From Methanoregula sp. (GTDB taxonomy: Archaea > Halobacteriota > Methanomicrobia > Methanomicrobiales > Methanospirillaceae), in contig PMDE01000124.1 in NCBI GenBank assembly GCA_003154335.1, positions 19,015-29,620 of the forward strand: 10,606 nucleotides of DNA, in the 5' to 3' direction. A program made the translations under genes and the position numbers. Below, in pieces: positions 6,808 to 10,606 of this stretch (positions are counted from its first letter, which is position 1; the number at the start of each line of letters is the position of its first letter). The notes beneath the pieces were generated by a model. It was not told where the DNA came from, ran no database searches, and was given only the letters and a program-made list of their open reading frames with translations.

Positions 6808-8896
6808 TATACCAGATTCCCCGGTGATCGACCAGCCAGTTTTGTGCATTAAGTGACGGCTGCTCGTCGGAAGATTTGCGGTGTTCATACGTGCCATCGC
6901 GTTTCAATACATGAAGCTTGACGGTATCGTTCAGTTGTACCGGGAGAATCGTCGATACAATCGCTATGCGCAGTGAGGGGTTTTCCACCGGGTAGAGAAC
7001 TTCCACTCTCCGGTCAAGATTACGGGGCATAAGATCGGCACTGCCAAGAAAAACCTCATCGGACCCGCGATTATTGAAATAATAGATCCGGGCATGTTCT
7101 AAAAATCTGCCGACAATACTGCTTACCGTGATATTCTCACTGATGCCGGGAATTCCCGGACGCAGGCAACAGATACCCCGGACCTGCAACTCAACTTTCA
7201 CACCTGCCTGTGAAGCACGGTACAGCGCAGCTATACAAATGGGATCTACCAGTGCATTCATCTTGAAAATAATATGGCCCGTCCCGCATTCGCTTTGCCC
7301 GGCAATCTCGCGGTCGATGCGATCAATAATCCCGTTCCGTAATGTCACCGGGGCCACAAGCAGTTTCTGGTATCTTTCAATGCGTGCGTACCCGGTGAGA
7401 AAATTGAATAAATGGGCAACATCTTCGCTGATCGGGCGGTCGCAGGTAAAAAAACCGAAATCAGTATAGATCCGGCTGGTTGTAGCATTGTAATTTCCCG
7501 TGCCAAGGTGCACATAGCTGCGGATCCCGTCTTTTTCTCTTCGTACGACCATGCAGAGTTTGGCATGGACCTTGAGCCCCACAACGCCATAAACAACATG
7601 AACACCGGCATGTTCAAGGGCACGTGCCCAGCCGATATTGTTCTCTTCATCAAAACGGGCTTTAAGTTCGATGAGGGCTGCTACAGCCTTGCCGTTTTCC
7701 CGGGCTTCCAGAAGTGCATTGACGATAGGGGAATTGGATCCGACACGGTACAGGGTAATTTTAATAGCCAGTACATCCGGGTCATGCGCTGCCTGCCGGA
7801 TAAAATTTACTACCGGCGTGAAGCTGTCATAGGGATGATAAAGCAGGATATCCCTCCGACGGATGGCGGAAAATATGTCTTTTCCCTCGGCCAGTTCTCC
7901 AGGCGTAGACGGAAGAAAAGGCGTGTCTTTGAGATCCGGGCGATCGAGGGACATAAGCTGCATCAGATCTGCCATGCCAACCGGCTGGCTGACGGGGTAA
8001 AGCATGTATGAAGTGACACCCAGTTTCTTTTCAAGCATATGACAGATATTCTCATGCATGGAACAGTCAAGTTCGATGCGTACAGGTTTTCCCTTTGCCC
8101 GTTGTTCCATGATCTCCTCTACGGTTGTCAGGAGGTCGGACGCTTCATCAACTTCAATCTCCAGGTCTGCATCCCTTGTTATCCGGAACGGAAACGATGC
8201 GATCACATCGAGACCAGGGAAGAGCATATCAAGGTGAGCTGCAATCAATTCTTCAAGATAGACCAGATGTACTTCAGAATCATTGCCACGCAAGCTCCCG
8301 GCTGTTTCCGGGATCCGGACAAGGCGGGAAAAAAGGTTTGTTGGCACTTTGACCCGTGCAAAATATTCTTTGTTTGCAGGATCCCGGATTATGATGGCAA
8401 GATTTAGGGAAAGGTTGGAGATAAAGGGGAATGGATGGGCACTGTCAAAAGCCAGGGGGGTTAAAACCGGGAAAACCTCGTTTACAAAGAACGTATGCAT
8501 GATCTTTTTTTGTTCATCGGAAAGCTCGGAATATTGATGAATATGGATACCGGCATCATCCAGCTTGGGCAGAATTTCCTGATGCCATATGCCGGACTGG
8601 GCCTCGAGTTCGGGTATAAGCATCTGCCGGATAGCGTCCAGCTGCTGGGAGGGAGTCATGCCATCGGGTGGTGATTTCAATACCCCCTGGACGACCTGAC
8701 GCTGGAGTCCGGAAACGCGTATCATGAAAAATTCATCGAGGTTATTGGCAAAAATGGCAAGAAATTTAACCCGTTCCAGTAATGGGTGGCCCTGATCCTG
8801 TGCTTCGTCAAGCACATGCCGGTTGAACCGTATCCAGCTGAGTTCGCGATTGATAAAGAAAGAAGAGTTGTCAGCAGGGGGAGAAACTGATTTCAT
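6794..8896 (-). CDS. ppk: Polyphosphate kinase 1
   Basis: Reversibly transfers the terminal phosphate of ATP to a growing polyphosphate chain. At 700 residues it has the usual PPK1 length. The N-terminal domain starts with the family signature NRELSWIRFNRHVLDEA (16-32). The linker and phospholipase-D-like catalytic halves follow: KITLYRVGSNSPI (379-391), the histidine expected to be phosphorylated in VHAKLCMV (His444, matching E. coli His435), HLGTGNYN (463-470), and the second conserved histidine in FLEHARIYYF (His601). FLGSADLMPRNLDRRVEVLYP (616-636) is the typical C-terminal block. No key residue is missing. The ATG at 8896 is preceded 4 nt away by GGGGTATC, a fair ribosome binding site. 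It is the first gene of the ppk/CHAD-HD/ppx unit, and its promoter region carries a pair of direct repeats. Confidence 0.97.
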   Translation of the reverse strand: MKSVSPPADNSSFFINRELSWIRFNRHVLDEAQDQGHPLLERVKFLAIFANNLDEFFMIRVSGLQRQVVQGVLKSPPDGMTPSQQLDAIRQMLIPELEAQSGIWHQEILPKLDDAGIHIHQYSELSDEQKKIMHTFFVNEVFPVLTPLAFDSAHPFPFISNLSLNLAIIIRDPANKEYFARVKVPTNLFSRLVRIPETAGSLRGNDSEVHLVYLEELIAAHLDMLFPGLDVIASFPFRITRDADLEIEVDEASDLLTTVEEIMEQRAKGKPVRIELDCSMHENICHMLEKKLGVTSYMLYPVSQPVGMADLMQLMSLDRPDLKDTPFLPSTPGELAEGKDIFSAIRRRDILLYHPYDSFTPVVNFIRQAAHDPDVLAIKITLYRVGSNSPIVNALLEARENGKAVAALIELKARFDEENNIGWARALEHAGVHVVYGVVGLKVHAKLCMVVRREKDGIRSYVHLGTGNYNATTSRIYTDFGFFTCDRPISEDVAHLFNFLTGYARIERYQKLLVAPVTLRNGIIDRIDREIAGQSECGTGHIIFKMNALVDPICIAALYRASQAGVKVELQVRGICCLRPGIPGISENITVSSIVGRFLEHARIYYFNNRGSDEVFLGSADLMPRNLDRRVEVLYPVENPSLRIAIVSTILPVQLNDTVKLHVLKRDGTYEHRKSSDEQPSLNAQNWLVDHRGIWYNDIN

Positions 8897-8913
8897 GATT
8901 GATACCCCACAAA

Positions 8914-8956
8914 CATGGTGTCATTATTATCATATGCGCCCGGCATAGTGTCATTA
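8914..8956. promoter_or_regulatory. Pair of 13-nt direct repeats upstream of ppk, possible operator
   Basis: CATGGTGTCATTA (8914-8926) and CATAGTGTCATTA (8944-8956) match at 12 of 13 positions and begin exactly 30 bp apart, about three helical turns. A weaker third match, CATGGTATAATAA (8963-8975, 10 of 13), overlaps the AT-rich block. The repeats flank one candidate TATA element (ATATGATAATAAT on the minus strand) and lie downstream of another. Same-face spacing in a promoter suggests binding sites for a regulator, perhaps phosphate-linked given the operon; the regulator is not visible here. Confidence 0.5.
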
Positions 8957-8968
8957 AGGATGCATGGT

Positions 8969-8984
8969 ATAATAAAATATATTC
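8969..8984 (-). promoter_or_regulatory. Candidate TATA region of the ppk operon
   Basis: The minus strand reads GAATATATTTTATTATAC, the most AT-rich stretch before ppk, preceded by purines that could serve as a BRE. Transcription from it would begin near 8945-8950 and give a leader of about 50 nt containing one direct repeat. The alternative TATA element near 8925-8935 would give an almost leaderless transcript. The sequence does not decide between them. Confidence 0.4.
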
Positions 8985-9037
8985 TTCCTGGAAAATAGCG
9001 CCGGAAAAAGGAGAAAAACTCCACCAATCAGGGGCAT

Positions 9038-9044
9038 AAAAAAA
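9038..9044 (-). terminator. Oligo-T terminator of the DUF2115 gene
   Basis: A T7 tract on the minus strand starts about 26 nt after the stop codon. A second T-rich stretch, TTTTTCTCCTTTTT, follows near 9005-9018. Together they suggest that the DUF2115 gene ends separately from the ppk operon, although both are on the same strand. Confidence 0.5.
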
Positions 9045-9070
9045 TTAATGATTTCCAGCTGGTTTCCCGT

Positions 9071-9742
9071 TCACCCGTTAAAGTTGTGATATTTATGGCA
9101 ATGTTCGATAAAATCCTGCTTCCGGTGCATACTCGGATCAACCGGAGGCTTGAGATACCCGACTTCCGGTGTCTGGAGAGCAGGGCAGAACGGACAGAGT
9201 GCTGCATCCACATCATCAGCTTTTTCCCGTACCGGGCAGTAGTAAATACCTTCGGATAACCGGACAGAATCACCTCCCGGGAATGGGGTGCCTGCAGGAT
9301 GACCCGGTTCATATAAAACGAACATACTGTACCCCGATAGAAGGTATTTCAAAAACCGGAGAGCCGGGCTCTCATTCCCGACACATTCCCTGCATTGATC
9401 TGCAACCATATCCCAGTATTTCCTCTCCTGCTCCGTTATGGGATCCTGCAGTGTCCCGAAGGTACCCTGCTGATGTGCTCTACGTATCCGCTGCCAGGTG
9501 CCGACGAGATGTTCAGTGACCTTTTCGCAGAGGCGATCCCTGTATCCGGGATCAATATCCTGTATCCTGTGATTAAAATTTTGTTTCATCTGCAGGATAT
9601 CTACGGGAGAATGGCACAGCACCAGCGAGGAAATATGCTCGCCCAGTTCTCCCCGGGTTTTTGCCTTTTTCAACTCCCGGCACTGCTGTGCAATCATTCC
9701 GCAGTCCGTGGAATTCTTTACTTTATTTTGATGATCTGGCAT
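9071..9742 (-). CDS. DUF2115 / UPF0305 family protein, function unknown
   Basis: A 223-residue protein that I recognise by the block FPGGDSVRLSEGIYYCPVRE (154-173) followed by CPFC as the methanogen-linked DUF2115 (UPF0305) family. No biochemical role is known to me. The N-terminal two-thirds is predicted helical and charged, with no signal peptide or membrane segment, so it should be cytoplasmic. The cysteines Cys169, Cys183 and Cys186 (C-x13-C-x2-C) and a C-terminal cluster of His214, Cys215, His216 and His219 look like a possible metal site. The ATG at 9742 has no Shine-Dalgarno sequence but has a TATA element 27 nt upstream, as for a leaderless mRNA. The gene is divergent from the LeuA-like gene and separated from ppk by 174 bp and a terminator, so a link to polyphosphate is not shown. 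Confidence 0.82.
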   Translation of the reverse strand: MPDHQNKVKNSTDCGMIAQQCRELKKAKTRGELGEHISSLVLCHSPVDILQMKQNFNHRIQDIDPGYRDRLCEKVTEHLVGTWQRIRRAHQQGTFGTLQDPITEQERKYWDMVADQCRECVGNESPALRFLKYLLSGYSMFVLYEPGHPAGTPFPGGDSVRLSEGIYYCPVREKADDVDAALCPFCPALQTPEVGYLKPPVDPSMHRKQDFIEHCHKYHNFNG

Positions 9743-9762
9743 TACATCGGGACCCTTTGTGC

Positions 9763-9776
9763 GGTTATTATAAGAA
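9763..9776 (-). promoter_or_regulatory. TATA box for the DUF2115 gene, probably leaderless
   Basis: TTCTTATAATAACC on the minus strand is centred about 27 nt before the ATG at 9742. That spacing puts the transcript start at or within a few bases of the start codon. It shares a 130-bp divergent region with the promoter of the LeuA-like gene. Confidence 0.5.
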
Positions 9777-9819
9777 ATATTCCCATCACATCCTTTCTGG
9801 ATTCATTGTATAATTATCC

Positions 9820-9834
9820 CGAAAATTTTTATAT
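9820..9834 (+). promoter_or_regulatory. BRE and TATA box of the LeuA-like gene
   Basis: CGAAAATTTTTATAT has the order expected of an archaeal promoter: a purine-rich BRE (CGAAAA, 9820-9825) then a T/A-rich TATA box (9826-9834). Transcription would start near 9855, just before the ribosome binding site at 9858, giving a leader of about 18 nt. Confidence 0.5.
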
Positions 9835-9857
9835 TCTTCTTTCCTATGCGTAGTTAT

Positions 9858-9864
9858 GGTGGAG
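9858..9864 (+). promoter_or_regulatory. Ribosome binding site of the LeuA-like gene
   Basis: GGTGGAG lies 8 nt before the GTG at 9873 and supports that start. An ATG at 9869 is closer (4 nt) but reads only seven codons in another frame before TGA. Confidence 0.65.
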
Positions 9865-9872
9865 TTCCATGA

Positions 9873-10606
9873 GTGAGTGTTTTATTTGTTGAAAACCTGC
9901 GTTTTTTAGATACCACCCTACGGGACGGGGAACAGACCCCGGGTATATCGTTCAATCCGGAACAAAAACTTGAGATTGCGACCAGGCTTGCTGCAATCGG
10001 CATCGATGTTATTGAAGTAGGGTCTGCTGCTGCATCCGAAGGAGAACGCGATGCAATCAGGATTATCTCAGAAGCCGGGCTGAACGTGGAAATATGTACT
10101 TATGTCCGTGCTATACGTCAGGATATTGATTTTGCTGCAGATAATGGAGCCGATTCAGTCCACCTTGTCATACCGGTAAGTGACCTGCATATCACAAAAA
10201 AAATGCGCAGAACCCGCGAGGAGGTATGCGCCATGGCCTATGAAGCGGTCGAATATGCGAAAAGCCGGGGTTTGGTTGTCGAGCTATCGGGAGAAGACGC
10301 TTCCCGGGCTGATCCGGCATTCCTCCAGGAGATATTTTCCGAAGGTGTCCGACGGGGAGCTGACCGGATTTGCTTTTGTGATACCGTAGGAGTACTTACC
10401 CCGGAGCATGTCGAACGATATATCCCGCCCCTTACAAAGATTGCTCCCCTGTCAATCCACTGCCATGATGATCTCGGCTTTGCTGTCACCAATACCATGG
10501 CTGCCCTGAAATCCGGTGCTTCTTGTGCTCATGTTACGGTCAATGGTCTTGGTGAAAGGGCGGGCAATACCCCTTTTGAAGAGATTGTTATGGCGCTCGA
10601 GGTGCT
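9873..10606 (+). CDS. 2-Isopropylmalate / citramalate / homocitrate synthase family, 5' part
   Basis: The first 244 codons of a LeuA-like acyltransferase that condenses acetyl-CoA with a 2-oxoacid; the gene runs off the window. Visible parts of the TIM barrel: LRDGEQTPG (16-24, with catalytic Arg17 and metal ligand Asp18), GIDVIEVGSA near 45-55, SVHLVIPVSDLH, the HCHDDLG metal motif (His196 and His198) and VNGLGERAGN (223-232, Asn232 as metal ligand). The catalytic set seen so far is complete. Methanogens carry several paralogues: LeuA (leucine), CimA (isoleucine) and AksA (homocitrate, towards coenzyme B). Which one this is cannot be settled without the C-terminus and a tree. The start is GTG because an in-frame TGA lies directly upstream (9870-9872) and GGTGGAG sits at good spacing. 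It has its own promoter, divergent from DUF2115. Confidence 0.92.
   Translation, partial: MSVLFVENLRFLDTTLRDGEQTPGISFNPEQKLEIATRLAAIGIDVIEVGSAAASEGERDAIRIISEAGLNVEICTYVRAIRQDIDFAADNGADSVHLVIPVSDLHITKKMRRTREEVCAMAYEAVEYAKSRGLVVELSGEDASRADPAFLQEIFSEGVRRGADRICFCDTVGVLTPEHVERYIPPLTKIAPLSIHCHDDLGFAVTNTMAALKSGASCAHVTVNGLGERAGNTPFEEIVMALEV

Noticed and set aside
6808..6897. Longer CHAD-HD protein starting at the ATG at 6897
   Set aside because: It would overlap ppk by 104 nt, has no ribosome binding site, and the added 30 residues read like ppk DNA in another frame; the ATG at 6807 gives a short overlap and starts just before the CHAD domain.
7412..8011. 199-codon plus-strand frame opposite ppk
   Set aside because: Antisense shadow inside a complete PPK1 coding sequence.
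8897..9070. Possible small gene or RNA between ppk and DUF2115
   Set aside because: Only the ppk promoter, direct repeats, a weak 4-bp stem near 9010-9022 and terminator tracts are visible.
9395..9853. 152-codon plus-strand frame opposite DUF2115 running into the divergent promoter
   Set aside because: It crosses both TATA elements, lies antisense to a recognised family and has no domain of its own.
1..10606. CRISPR array, insertion sequence, tRNA or prophage
   Set aside because: No regularly spaced repeats beyond the two ppk-promoter copies, no transposase or integrase, and no cloverleaf was seen in the intergenic stretches.

Overview
This window looks like chromosomal DNA of a methanogenic archaeon, most likely of the Methanomicrobiales (Methanoregula-like; this placement is inference from protein feel and gene content, not a search). 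Supporting signs are a methionyl-tRNA synthetase with an attached tRNA-binding domain, a DUF2115/UPF0305 protein (a family I know only from methanogens), archaeal TATA-type promoters about 27 nt from start codons, and Shine-Dalgarno sequences such as GGTGATC and GGTGGAG.

Layout. Positions 1-1850 (+) hold the 3' part of metG. A 568-bp gap between convergent genes (1851-2418) has no convincing gene but carries a strong hairpin, a G-rich minus strand and a palindrome. A small membrane-anchored or secreted molybdopterin-domain oxidoreductase follows on the minus strand (2419-3114). A second long gap (3115-3622) contains its promoter and three separate hairpins. Positions 3623-8896 (-) are a tight three-gene unit read right to left: ppk1 (polyphosphate kinase), a CHAD-HD fusion protein, and a Ppx/GppA exopolyphosphatase with its own HD domain. 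The genes overlap by 14 and 4 nt. Upstream of ppk1 lies a pair of near-identical 13-nt direct repeats in the presumed promoter. Next is a DUF2115 protein (9071-9742, -). It is divergent from the 5' part of a 2-isopropylmalate/citramalate/homocitrate synthase family gene (9873 to the window end, +).

How the genes fit together. The central operon is a polyphosphate module: PPK1 makes polyP, Ppx degrades polyP (or acts on (p)ppGpp), and the CHAD domain is a known polyP-binding fold. The notable point is that the CHAD protein ends in an HD domain of the same type as the Ppx C-terminus, so the operon encodes two versions of that module, one attached to a polyP binder and one to a phosphatase. The HD signatures differ at one usual metal-ligand position. 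This is the best candidate for an under-described system here. The other genes (metG, molybdopterin protein, DUF2115, LeuA-like) look like ordinary neighbours with no visible functional tie to it. I saw no tRNA, rRNA, CRISPR array, insertion sequence or phage gene.
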